64,000 bases of DNA from Astropecten irregularis. Taxonomy: Eukaryota > Echinodermata > Asteroidea > Paxillosida > Astropectinidae. The notes below the pieces were generated by a model. That model was not told where the DNA came from and searched no databases. It saw only the letters and a list, made by a program, of their open reading frames with translations. This document shows positions 43,282 through 53,476 of this stretch, one piece after another. The stretch spans positions 8,930,541-8,994,540 of the forward strand of contig OZ020256.1 of the NCBI GenBank assembly GCA_963971285.1. The letters run 5' to 3'. Numbering within the stretch: the first letter of the stretch is position 1; each line of letters opens with the position of its first letter. The position numbers and the translations under genes are program-made.

Positions 43282-44019
43282 CTGCAAATAATCACATGCC
43301 ATGAATAACACATTAAAAGTTTTAGCAAGCTAAAAAGCCATTTGAAACACAGGATGTGACTGTAGTAACTCCAAAGCTACAGTGTATGTAGCATATCACT
43401 AGCAAAGGGCATTGGGCTTTTATTGTTAACACCACGCCTATATTATTAACACCACGCCTAAATGCAGAGCCCCAGAAATTGGCAAAAGTTCAAGCAAATA
43501 GCATTAGGAGTTTACCGTATTAAAGTGGAACTCCACTTTAACGAACATGCCGGGATGCACAGAAATTTGTTTGTTTAAGTGGTCGTTCGTTATAGTGAAC
43601 ATTGTTTAGCATGCCTCCATATTACATAAAAACTGGGAGCTATTGAGGATGATGTTCAGTAAAGTCAAATGTTCGGTATAGCAGGTGTTCCAATGTATGA
43701 TGCATTGTAAACACAACTGGAATAAGTAAATGCTTGAATTGCCATGAATCTAACTAGGTTTCTTTTACTCCTCAGCATATGCATGCAGAAATGGTAGCAA
43801 ATTCTTAATACTTGTTGGTGACTGCACAGCTGAATAACTCAGAACAATAAGGTTTTGGTTATCAGTACATTCAGAGACACACAGAGCAGCAGCCAAGTCT
43901 TAATGACTTCAGCATAGCAGATACATCAGTGATTCTGATCATTAATCTGAAACTGCAGAATGCAACCAAAATTTTTTGTAAGCCTTGAAAAAAAAATCAT
44001 GTGCTACTAGCAAAGCCAC

Positions 44020-44157
44020 AATAGCGCTCCGCACTAATGACGTCACAAAATCCCCGGATGTCAGACAAACATTGTCTCACGCACGTAGTACACGTGTGCA
44101 TGGTTGCAACGTTTGTCGGATCGGATGCTATTTTTAGCGTTAGTGCGGAGCGCTATT
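44020..44157 (+). mobile_element. Palindromic 'AATAGCGCTCCGCACTAA' MITE, copy 5 (best preserved)
   Basis: aatagcgctccgcactaa is present perfectly inverted at ttagtgcggagcgctatt. The left arm continues tgacgtcac. The body has 'ccggatgtcagacaaacatt' and 'gtgcatggttgcaacgtttg'. At 138 bp it is the reference for the family. Confidence 0.88.
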
Positions 44158-44899
44158 ACCACAACACTGCCTCTTAAACAGGTAAGCAATTAACAAAAAA
44201 GCAGAACAACCTCAAAGATGATGTCAAAGTCAAGTTGAATGTTTTCCAAATAGGAAACAAACCTATCAAGCTAAAAGACTGTAAACACTGCTTCTAGAGC
44301 TGATGCAAACACAAAACTCTTCACTTCAGCTGTCAGTGGAGATTATTAATCCAAAACATATGTAATTTTTATAGAGAGCATGTTCTTTCTTATGCCTTGT
44401 CTGTCTCAAAGATGTTATTGCAAATCTTTCAGGTGCTGGAAGTGTTGCTATACATAAAGCTGCTAATAGGGCTCAGTGCTCGAGCTGTTTATAGAATACG
44501 CCCTTTGTTATCGACAGCTATAGTTAGCCGGATGTTCGGACAAACATCACAATGTTTACGTATCAGTTAATGGGGCCACATGTGACTTATTTGTCCAAAC
44601 TTCTGAATGTGACGTCACAAGCACGGAGCCCTATTGCCCGCTGTGTCCAGGGGCCAATTTAATGAAACTTACGAGGCGATGCAACGCATCTCTGTGATGT
44701 GCAGCTACGACGCGTCGTGGGATCAATTTCACCAAACACGTCGCGGGGCAATGTGTTTAATATGCACTTCGGCTCATTTTATATTCTTGAAGGAGGCTAG
44801 AATGGATTCGCAGTAAATACATACAGAAAAGTCTGCTGACCAAGGATGGGCTCACTCCAGAAAGCCATTGATGGCGCAGACACTTGAAACTGCCACAAA

Positions 44900-45815
44900 A
44901 GACTTGAAGGATATCAAGAACACCAGTGAAACTGCCACAGTACAGGCAGTTCAAAGGAAGCCGGTTCCTCCAGACGTGGAAAGACAGCTAGAAACACACA
45001 GTCAAGCCATCAAAACCACCCGTCCCCGCATCAACTTGCGATAACTGTGGCTATGCTGCAACTCATCAGTTATGTCCGGCCAGAGGGCAACAATTCAAGA
45101 ACTGCAGCAATATTGGACATTCTGCCAAAGTCTGCCAATCTGCCGACAAGCACATGAGGGCAATTTAGACTGATCAAGCCTCTTCAGCAGTCTAGAGCAA
45201 GACTCAGTGGCTTCTTAGGTGGTCATTTGCAAGCAACGGCAATTGGCCAGAGCCAGCTGATTTGCCAAGTCAAGGGCAAGACACAGCCACTGACGTTCCT
45301 TATCCTGGAGAAAGGAGAGTCAATCCTTGGAAAACAAGCATGTGAAGGATTGCAACGTGTATACACACTTATCAGCAACAACAGTGTGTTCGAGGGTCCA
45401 GGCTGTATGCATGATCATCCTGTGACCATCAAGATAGCAGAGGATGCCACACCCTACTGTGTCAATGCTCCCCGTCGGATCCCCCTTCCACTCATGCCCC
45501 AACTCAAGAAAAAGCTGGAAAAGATGGAGTCACAGGGAATCATCCAGCGCATCAATGTGCCAACTGACGTGTTCTCCCATTGTTATAGCACCAAAGAAGA
45601 GTGGCAACATACGCCTGTGTGTTGATCTCCCTCAGCCCAACAAAGCCATTTCCAGAGAGCGCTTCATCATCCCCAGCGTTGAGGAAGTGCTGGGTCGGAT
45701 CTCTGGTGCACAGATATTCTCCTTGCTAGATGCTAAACATAGTTTCTGGCAGGTGCCACTTTAGCGAAGAGAGCCAGAAGCTGACTACCTTCATAACTCT
45801 GTTACAGCGTTTTTG
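44900..45815 (+). pseudogene. Ty3/gypsy gag(3')-protease-RT(5') remnant
   Basis: A zinc-knuckle region at about 45035-45140 (CDNCGYAATHQLC, then an altered knuckle with NCSNIGHSAKVC) is followed by the end of protease and spacer (LTFLILEKGESILGKQACEGL). Next is the start of RT (CVNAPRRIPLPLMPQLKKKLEKMESQGII; after a frameshift, SPIVIAPKKSGNIRLCVDLPQPNKAI; then AQIFSLLDAKHSFWQVPL). 'SLLDA' carries the first catalytic Asp. After another shift it fades at 'SEESQKLTTFIT' (about 45815), where a LINE sequence begins. No LTRs seen. Confidence 0.85.
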
Positions 45816-46600
45816 TTGTTGACAAAAACGTACAACTGTCAGTGTGAGACAAGGATGCCTTCTCTACCCAACACTATTCAATCTATTCCTAGAGAGAATT
45901 ATGATTGAAACTCTCCAGGGCCACCACAGTTCCACCTCAATCGGTGGTACATCTCTTTCCAAACTTAGGTTTGCCAACAACATTGATTTAATGGCTGGCA
46001 GCAAAGATGAACTACAGTCCCTAACTAACAGATTGGTCAACTGAGCAGGAGCCTACGGCATGGAGGTCAGCACAGAGAAGTCCAAAGTCATGTTTAACAG
46101 CCCTTCTAACATCGGTGCCAGCATCACGATGAACGGTGAACAGTTGGCGGAAGTACACAGGTTTAAATCTCTGGGAGCCACAATTACCAACAATGGCACT
46201 TCTACAGCCGAAATCCTTGTTAGGATCACCATCGCATCAGCAGCAATGGCCAGACTTTCCCGGGTGTGGAAGAGCAACATGATCTCCGCAACCAAACACA
46301 AGCTATATAGATCCCTGGTTGTCTCTTTCCTTCTCTATGGCTGCGAGACCTGGACACTCCCATGCCGAGACTGAGAGACACATCCAGGCATTTCGAATAC
46401 AGATGTCTACGAAGACTTCTGCGAATCTCATATATATGGAACACAAAACAAAACAACAAGTGGAAAGCACAATCAACTCCATGGTAGGCCCCAGGAGCCT
46501 CTGCTTACAACAGTGAAGAGGAGGAAGCTGGCTTGGTATGGACATGTCACCCGTCACAACTGCCTGGCAAAGACCATCCTCCAAGGCACCCGGAGGACGC
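45816..46600 (+). pseudogene. RTE-like LINE reverse transcriptase 3' fragment
   Basis: Starts at the conserved VRQGCLLYPTLFNLFLERIM box and continues LRFANNIDLMAGSKDELQSL, where active relatives have F-A-D-D: both catalytic Asp are Asn here, so the RT is dead independently of the breaks. Then GMEVSTEKSKVMFNS, FKSLGATITNNG, RLSRVWKSN, KLYRSLVVSFLLYGCETWTL and, after a stop, RRKLAWYGHVTRH. The order is that of RTE/'endonuclease-reverse transcriptase' LINEs. It is 5'-truncated, as LINE copies usually are, and abuts the gypsy remnant. Confidence 0.9.
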
Positions 46601-47030
46601 CAACGCCAGACCTGGGGGGTGTTTCAAAAACATTGCCAAACAATCAATCTTATCTTTCAACCTTCAGTCTGAATCAATCATATGCCACAATTGATTGTGA
46701 AACTTTATTTCATAAAATCGATCTTAGCTTATTAAGATTGATTGCCTTTTACTTAAGATCAATGTTTATAAATTTTAAGTTAGTGGAAGAGGATAATGCA
46801 ACCTTTGACCTCAAACTTGGTTGTAAGATGCAATTAATTACACGCACTGCATACACTGTGGCCTACACAGTTACACTGCGCATTAGTGACAAGTGAGAAC
46901 AATGGAAAATGCTTAGAATTTTGAAATGCCAACAGATATGAACTTATTCTGTCTACGTAGTTAAGCATATTGTAATACTGTAATACAAAAAAGTCAATTT
47001 CCGTGTTTCTTTGGCATAAAAGTGGCTTAA

Positions 47031-47370
47031 AGGTACTATCATACTTTGGTAGTGCACCAAAACCGAAATCTCCACATATGTATATAAAGATGGTGATGGT
47101 AGAAACATACCGGTAAAATATTTCTGCCTGAAATGCTGTATTTATCCAGAAAAAGGGTAAAACCAATGATTTAAAACAATTTTGATCCATTTGTAAAGAT
47201 AAAAAAATGGTGACAAGATTTTTAAACAACTGTGGGCATTTTTCGCCGTTTATAGTAGATACCTTATGCGATTGGTAATTTCACAGATTACTGTTACTGT
47301 ATCTTTCTTGAAATTTTTGCCCATTAATCTGCATTTCTTTGACAATAACCAAAGTATGAAATTACCTTTG
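47031..47370. mobile_element. TTAA-flanked MITE, copy D
   Basis: TTAA at 47027-30, then AGGTACTATCATACTTTGGT; right end 'accaaagtatgaaattacctttg', with the flanking TTAA mutated to TTGT. The inner words are those of the family ('ggtagaaacataccggtaaa', 'tgaaatgctgtatttatcc'). Confidence 0.75.
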
Positions 47371-47879
47371 TGAAGAGTGTGAAAATATACCCCCCATGCA
47401 TTCTATGTAAAGATTAAGCTATTCTAATTACTATTCATAAGTTAATTTAAATGTGAAAGGACAATGCCTCATGTATAGTCCGCTTTATTTAAATTATGTA
47501 TGACGTAGTAAGATAGTTACGTACCACAGGTCATTACTGTTATTGACGAAGAAGCCGAGACACACGTATAACTTAAACTCTCTCTTCGTCCTTGCAGGTA
47601 ATGTGTAATTATATTCATTTGTAAAGAAAATAAAGAAAACTACATGCAATTCAAAGGATAGCTGTACCATTCGTGTTGTTCATATTATTTAATTATTAGT
47701 TTTATCCTGTTTATATCCCAAACAAGAATCCAAGTAATATTGCATGTTATTGTATAAATAATACCCGTTCATAATGCCAAGTCACGTTACTTGTGTATAT
47801 TTTCCAGCGAATACTTACTCTATTTCAACATGTTCTGTATGTTGCCGTTCAATGTATTTACTCTTGCTACACCTTACGT

Positions 47880-49180
47880 ATATTTTGTATTTCCTTATGT
47901 AAACCATCGCCTTCTTGGACACCTTGGTCCACAAGGAACCAGACGGAAGCCTGACAAGCACTGTGTACCACAACAAGCATCCGCACACCGACCAGTACTT
48001 GGCTTTCAACTGGCTTTTCGAAGCCCAGGACCAGCAATGACACCGTGCGTATGGAGTAAAAGTCCTTCACGGTTCTCTCCTTCATGGATGTTATCTCCAA
48101 GCAGCTAAAGACGATCCTCGAGTGACATGACATCCGCACCATGTTCCGGTCTTCCACCACCTTGAGGAACCAGCTCGGCCTCCTGAAGGATCCTGTCCCT
48201 CCAGGAAGACAGGGAGGAGTTGGGTCTACCAGATCCCGTGCAGCGACTGTGACCAGGTGTACATCGGTGAAACCGGGAGACCCATCGGAGAAAGGATCAA
48301 GGAGTATCAATGCAACGTGAGACTCCCCCGTGTGGACGGATCAATGGTAGCTGAGCATGCCTGGGGAGCTGGCCACCACCCCAACTGGGACGATGCCAGG
48401 TGTATTGACCATGAATAACATTGGTACACCAGGGCTGGATTTCACAAAGCACTAGGATTAATCTTAAGATGAGTTGTTCAGTATCACCATAGTGATTTGT
48501 ATTGTGACATCACACGTTGCTTAGCAATTAAGATGAATTCACACTTAAGATCAATCTTAGTGCTTCGTGAAATCGGCCCCAGGCACGTAAAGGAAGCCAT
48601 CCATATCCACCTTCGTGACAACAACATCAATCGGGACAGCGGCATCGACATCCTGGGTTTTTTGCTTCACAGCATCCGGCACCACATCCGCCTTCATGAC
48701 AACAACATCAATCGGGACAGCGGCATCGACATCCTGGGTTTTTGGCTTCCCAGCATCCGGCACCACGACCACCGCCACGCAACGGATGGGACCACCCCAG
48801 CTGATCGCAGAGTGGACCGTACGACGTCCGCTGGATTGACCCGTCCACAGTTCGCTGAACACGGTATTGTGAACGCGGATGTGGACCGCCAGAGCCACAC
48901 CGAGGACACGCCCCCAGCTGACCGCAGAGTGAGCCGTACGACGTCCGCTGGAGTGACCTGTCCACAGTTCGCTGATCACGGCATTGTCAACCTGAATCCC
49001 ACCCCACAGGATGTAACCGACTCCGCAGCATCCAGTTCTTCAGTTGCCTGATGAAGGCTAGCAGTACCAGCAGCCAAAACATCGCTACTAGCAACACGAC
49101 ATCGCGTGACTTTGATCACCTTTTTCCTTATCTGTTTACCACTGCGATGAACAATCCTTTCCTTTGTAAATCCTCTATTA
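47880..49180 (+). mobile_element. Penelope-like element: RT end, GIY-YIG endonuclease and tail
   Basis: 47910-48010 reads [30 protein letters not shown] (frames combined), the 'FLD....G...T.VYRKPTHTDQYL' motif of Penelope reverse transcriptases. 48190-48420 reads VYQIPCSDCDQVYIGETGRPIGERIKEY, then AEHAWGAGHHPNWDDARC: the GIY-YIG endonuclease typical of animal PLEs. After a MITE insertion it resumes HVKEAIHIHLRDNNINRD, the expected C-terminus. The tail (48620-49030) consists of two tandem near-copies of a 93-bp 'cttc.tgacaacaacatcaatcgggacagcgg...' unit, then the 'gacgtccgctgga' repeats. The leader-like end is at 49060-49150. Frames are broken, so it is inactive. Confidence 0.88.
48432..48580. 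mobile_element. MITE inserted in the Penelope endonuclease
   Basis: Left end gggctggatttcacaaagcac; right end (inward) ggggccgatttcacgaagcac. Sub-terminal 'taggattaatcttaagat' and 'atcttaagtgtgaattcatct' also pair. It separates HWYTR from HVKEAIHI, which are contiguous in intact PLEs. The body has the 'cagtatcaccatagtgattt' loop also seen at 28980. Confidence 0.85.
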
Positions 49181-50339
49181 TAATCGTTTTTATTTCAACA
49201 CCCAATATTACACTGCAAAATCGGAAATTGGAAATCTTTTCTTGAGTTGTCCAAAGCATCTTTGTGTTTATTTATTCTCTCCCATCAACCAGATTGTAAA
49301 ATTCCTCTTGGGTAGATGATGCAGGTGTTGTGATGTTTGGATCACAAGTTTGGATCATTACAAGTTTGGATCATCATCAAACTGATACAAATAAAGGAGC
49401 CTTTTGGAGGAATGGCCCTATTAATGACATCATCATTATGTCATCATGACATCATTGGGTGAGTTTTTATAGAACTTTTGATATTTATTTAGTCCCATTG
49501 ACTTTGTAGTTTGTACATGTTTTCAAGGAATTAATATTTAATTTTTCTATACGCCTTTTTGGTTATTGAACGATCTCTGATCTTGACCAAGCTTTGCATA
49601 GACCCCTAAGCCCATGCCACACAGCAAGGCAATTTCCTAGCAACTTTTGGGTAATAAAGGTTGCTAGCAGCCTGGTTGCCCCAGGATTGCTCTTTGTGTC
49701 ATGCCATGCAACGCGCAGGCAACTCGATGGCAACCCCAAGGCAATGTAAATTTGGAGTACCGGTAGAATGGGTTTCTACTTTGAGGCAACCTTTCGAGGC
49801 AACCACCAATCAGATTGTGTATAGTGGATGACATCATATATCAATACAGACGAAAGATTTTTTAGTGCGAGTGGTAGCCATTTTGCAACAAAAATGACGG
49901 ATGGAACGAAAATCATATGGTCTTCAGTTTGTAAACTTATTTGAGATGGCTTGAGAAGGAACACATAAGAAAATTGTCTCATGAAGTATAAAAATTGTAA
50001 TTTAAAAAAAATAAACAAATTCTTGTTTTCCGATTTGATAAACCCCCTGTCACAGACAGTCCTTTGTGCTACCCCCTTGGTCTATATATGGTCCCTGAAA
50101 TGGTTTTATATTCAAAAATTGAAGTTCAAATTAAATTCTAACCTATATGTTCACTTAGTATGAAGATCATCACTGTATGATGTCAGTAACCTCATCGTAA
50201 GGTTAAGATTGCAATATGACTTTCCATTCCAGGAACATAATGTACGAGTATAATACATTTAAATCCCAAATATCCTGAATGGCACACTAAATAAAAAGGT
50301 GATTATAAGATAAGATCTTATTGTCTTTTTTCTACCTAC

Positions 50340-50488
50340 CTACAACCACTTTCCTTCCACTAGTTGATAGGCATGCTGAAGATTCAACCCGGTCCCCTAA
50401 CTCAGTCACCCATAATGCCTTGCCTGTTGCCATGGAAACAGCCGCAAATTGATGAGAGTGTGAACCAATGTAAATAACAGTTTCTGAC
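50340..50488 (-). CDS. AASDH: AASDH-like gene, propeller exon
   Basis: 149 bp. Acceptor cattattag (AG at 50489-90). The first base completes an Arg codon and it ends in phase 1 at tag/GTAGGT. It reads SETVIYIGSHSHQFAAVSMATGKALWVTELGDRVESSACLSTSGRKVVVG, the first complete propeller blade (W...LG.RVESSAC). The split Gly codon is completed at 43281. Confidence 0.93.
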
Positions 50489-50529
50489 CTAATAATGAAG
50501 ACAAAAGAAAATAATTCCAAACCTGTTAA

Positions 50530-51575
50530 AGGGCATGTACAACATTGGAACAAACCAAAACAGAAATGTTCACAGATTTACGTATAACTTTCAGGGTATG
50601 AAGATGGTGCATGTATATAAACATATCGTTAAAATATTTCTGCCTGAAATGGTGCATTTATCCAGAAAGAGTAAAACCATATACTGAATACATTCTTTAT
50701 CTTGGCAAGATGGAAAATCCTTTTTTATGTTTTTAATACAAATATTGAGTCCGGTTTTCACTATTTTCTCGGAACTCAGATGTCCAATTGAGCTCAAATT
50801 TTCACAGGCTTATTATTTTATGTACATGCTGGATAAGACAAAGTCTGAGTGCTATTCTGTCACCTTTAGGCATGTGTGCAAAATAGAACCGGAAGCTCAA
50901 CCGTGGAACGGTTACCCCAAACTGTAATTCATATCGTTTGGGAAGCTTGTAAGGATCGTCTGGGGAGGTCCAAAACGATGCCACCCCACTAAGGCTGCGC
51001 GGATCTAGGACAAAAGAATGAACCTAGCTGGGGACATCAGTTAACAATGGGCTGTGATAATCCCTCGCTTCAAATACCCAGCTGACATTAATCCCCTGCA
51101 GTATAACATTTGCTAGCCCTGGGATTATTGGTCCTATTGGCCTCCGATCCCTTTTCTGTCTGCTTTGGTCAGGTTTTCCTCTGCTTTATGGATTGCTATG
51201 TCGATTTGATGTTTCTAAATACCCATGTACATAATGATGTGTATTCCTGCATCTTTTCTTATTAACAATGTTTTTTTTTTCTTAAAAAGAGGAGAGTTTT
51301 TCATTTTATCTCCTTCCATACTTAAGGAAAGCAACTGCAAAAGCCAGATTCTATACTGCAAATCTACAAACAATGACAACAATGCTTACTTGCCACTCTT
51401 TTGTCTGCCAGCAGAGGGCTGGAGGAGGGCTATTCTGAGTGCGTTCAGGTGTAAACCGTTTGGTGTGGGCCTTTCAATCGGTTGGCAGCGCAATACAACC
51501 GTTTGGCAATCGGTCCACGGTTAAGTAACCGTTTCTATTTTGCATGCACGCCTTACCAATGTTGAACATGCCCTT
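50530..51575. mobile_element. 1.05-kb TTAA-type element with 'AGGGCATGTACAACATTGG' ends
   Basis: Left TTAA + AGGGCATGTACAACATTGG (50530) and right CCAATGTTGAACATGCCCT with a mutated TTA(T)AA. It is a long relative of the MITE at 15563-15828. The interior has 'accggaagctcaaccgtggaacggttacccc' and 'ggtccacggttaagtaaccg' inverted words. The inner frame at 51225-51524 is not convincing. Lies in the AASDH intron between exons at 51906 and 50488. Confidence 0.7.
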
Positions 51576-51905
51576 TATAACCGATATCCGTTTTTTCAGT
51601 AACAACACTATTATGAAAGCAAAGTTTGAAACTCATTTGAAACTCATTTGTACTTATACATGTAGGTTTTCGAAACATGCGACACCTGATGACATCTCAA
51701 TGACAAATTTCTTTTGAGGTCATCAATGGCTGGAGTCAATCGTACAGACAAAAGTGTTCAAGTCAAATTTGTACAAATGGTACAGGGAATAAGGCTTAAT
51801 ATGACATTCGATGAATTCATTCTAAGACCAACCCCAGATTGTGGTCTTAAGTTGCATTTAAACAGCTAAAAACCTCACAAAACAAAAATTAAATATCTTC
51901 CTTAC

Positions 51906-52939
51906 CGGGAATTTGTGACAAGCAATGGAGAAGCATCTACACACTTCCCTGTATCATATCTCCACCTCTGACAAAGCCTTAATCTCTGGTACTGGCAATC
52001 ATAGTTAGTGTTGTTGACGCTATCAACCACTTTTTTTCTTTCAGGATAGTGGGAATGTGGCAGTGATGTCAAATCCTTACTCTGTGTTCCTTTTTGGCAT
52101 GTTGCCATCAGTTGAGAGCATCTTTGTACAGTGTACATGAAACACGTTTTATCCTTCAGTGTATCATGCTTGAAGTCTGAAACCTGATTCAGTGGTTTAT
52201 AGTTCTGAACAGTGGAAGGGTAACAAAGGTAACATGGGATCGTTGATATTTCATGACAGTTCTTCATTCTAGAACAATGCATGACAGCACTTGGGATAGA
52301 TAATTCTGTCTGAGCAATCTTTTGTTTTGGAATCTTTGCAGATTCTGTACATAAATCTGACAGACTTTGCATTCCTTTTGTTTCTCCTTTTCCTGTTGTT
52401 CCATCCACTATCTGCTCTGGTTGATCAACTTCAGCATGAACCAAGATTTTTCTCCGTTTTGAAAATTCCTGGTATTCACTTTCCAATTTCACATCCAAGT
52501 TAACAGGTTGGTGCCTTTGAAGGGAAGTTGAAAAGATTGAGGATGAGTCAGTATCTCTATTCTTGTTTTTAAGAGATAAAACCAAATCACCTGGCTTTTC
52601 GTTCCTACCATGCCTACTGGCAATATGCAGCTGCTTATCTTTTACATGTTCTGTACATTTGGTGGTTACAGGTATAAGACCACTATCTGAAGAAAGTGTG
52701 GTGTTGTTGAGGCTTGTTCTTCCTGTATGAATGTCATTCTTCTCCATGCAGTGACTCTGGATGTGTTGAAGGACATGAGCAAAGGGAAGGTGAAGAATGA
52801 CATCAAGTAGAGAAGGTAGGCTTCTTCCTGTCCAAGACTCTACAGCATTTACAAGCAACACGGCCTGGAATGAATCTCCACTGCTGTGCTGAACAAACAA
52901 GGAAGTGTCTAAAGGCTCAACGGTTGATGAGGAGGCTTT
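51906..52939 (-). CDS. AASDH: AASDH-like gene, carrier-domain exon with long linker
   Basis: A 1,034-bp exon. Acceptor attttcaacag (AG at 52940-41), phase 0 start; donor cccg/GTAAGG, phase 2 end. It begins KASSSTVEPLDTSLFVQHSSGDSFQAVLLVNAVESWTGRSL: an acyl-carrier (PP-binding) domain in which Ser of GDSF (52866-52878) is the predicted phosphopantetheine site. After a helix (LPSLLDVILHLPFAHVLQHI) comes about 230 residues of Ser/Lys/Gln-rich, poorly structured linker, longer than in the human protein as I remember it. It ends RLCQRWRYDTGKCVDASPLLVTNS, the first half-blade of the beta-propeller. The next exon supplies VIYIGSH. Confidence 0.9.
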
Positions 52940-53137
52940 CTGTTGAAAATAAAGTAAAACTTCACTCCAACTTTTAATAGTACAAACAAATGAGCTTCCA
53001 ATGTTGAGTGTTTCTGTCAATTAAAGCTAAATAGCAAACTATTTGACAGTTGACTAATTATAACCTTTTTTCAGATGCAAACCCGAACATATTATTTGCA
53101 TGATAAATCTTATAAAGCTCTATGCAGGAATAAATAC

Positions 53138-53476
53138 CTTCCACAAAGTTACTAGATTCCTTCTTTGCATCCTTTCCTCTTTAGTGTAGTCCTGAAAAAC
53201 CTTCTCATGCATTTCAATCTCTGCTGCATGTCTTGACAGAGACTCTGAATCCACCTTCCCATGTAACGTTAATGGAAATGCATCTAAGATATAAATTTCG
53301 TCTGGAAGGCAGTAAGATGGGAGAGCATCCTTCATTAATCCTTGGAGAGTTTCTTCAATTGGGATGAAAGATGAATCATGGCAATCTGTCTGATTCAGAA
53401 TACTGAAGAGCACAAGCCTATTGTTGGATTTAAGGAGCAGCTTGCATGATTTCACAGGTTGAAGACTTTCAACTAT
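53138..53476 (-). CDS. AASDH: AASDH-like gene, end of the adenylation domain
   Basis: Most 5' exon of the gene recognised here: 339 bp, 113 codons, phase 0 at both ends (acceptor gtttatccag, AG at 53477-78; donor aag/GTATTT). It reads IVESLQPVKSCKLLLKSNNRLVLFSI, then EETLQGLMKDALPSYCLPDEIYILDAFPLTLHGKVDSESL. That is the C-terminal subdomain of an AMP-forming acyl-CoA/amino-acid adenylating enzyme, with the catalytic Lys of 'L.GKVD'. AASDH activates a small acid (beta-alanine or similar) and loads its own carrier; the substrate here is inferred. The N-terminal AMP-binding exons were not found upstream to 64 kb. All seven exons join to 852 codons plus stop with no frame break. Confidence 0.9.

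Larger units (their letters stand above)
43282..50339 (-). other. AASDH intron (7.1 kb) with mobile elements
   Basis: Holds MITE copy 5 (44020), gypsy and LINE remnants (44.9-46.6 kb), a TTAA-MITE (47.0 kb) and a Penelope element (47.9-49.2 kb). 43500-43690 has 'aagtggaactccactttaacg' type inverted words, probably another MITE. 49200-50330 shows nothing I can name beyond 'caaggcaa' repetitive words at 49620-49810. Confidence 0.7.

Noticed and set aside
48557-48979. Minus-strand 140-codon open frame
   Set aside because: It is the shadow of the Penelope tail repeats; the + strand frame matches the known PLE C-terminus.
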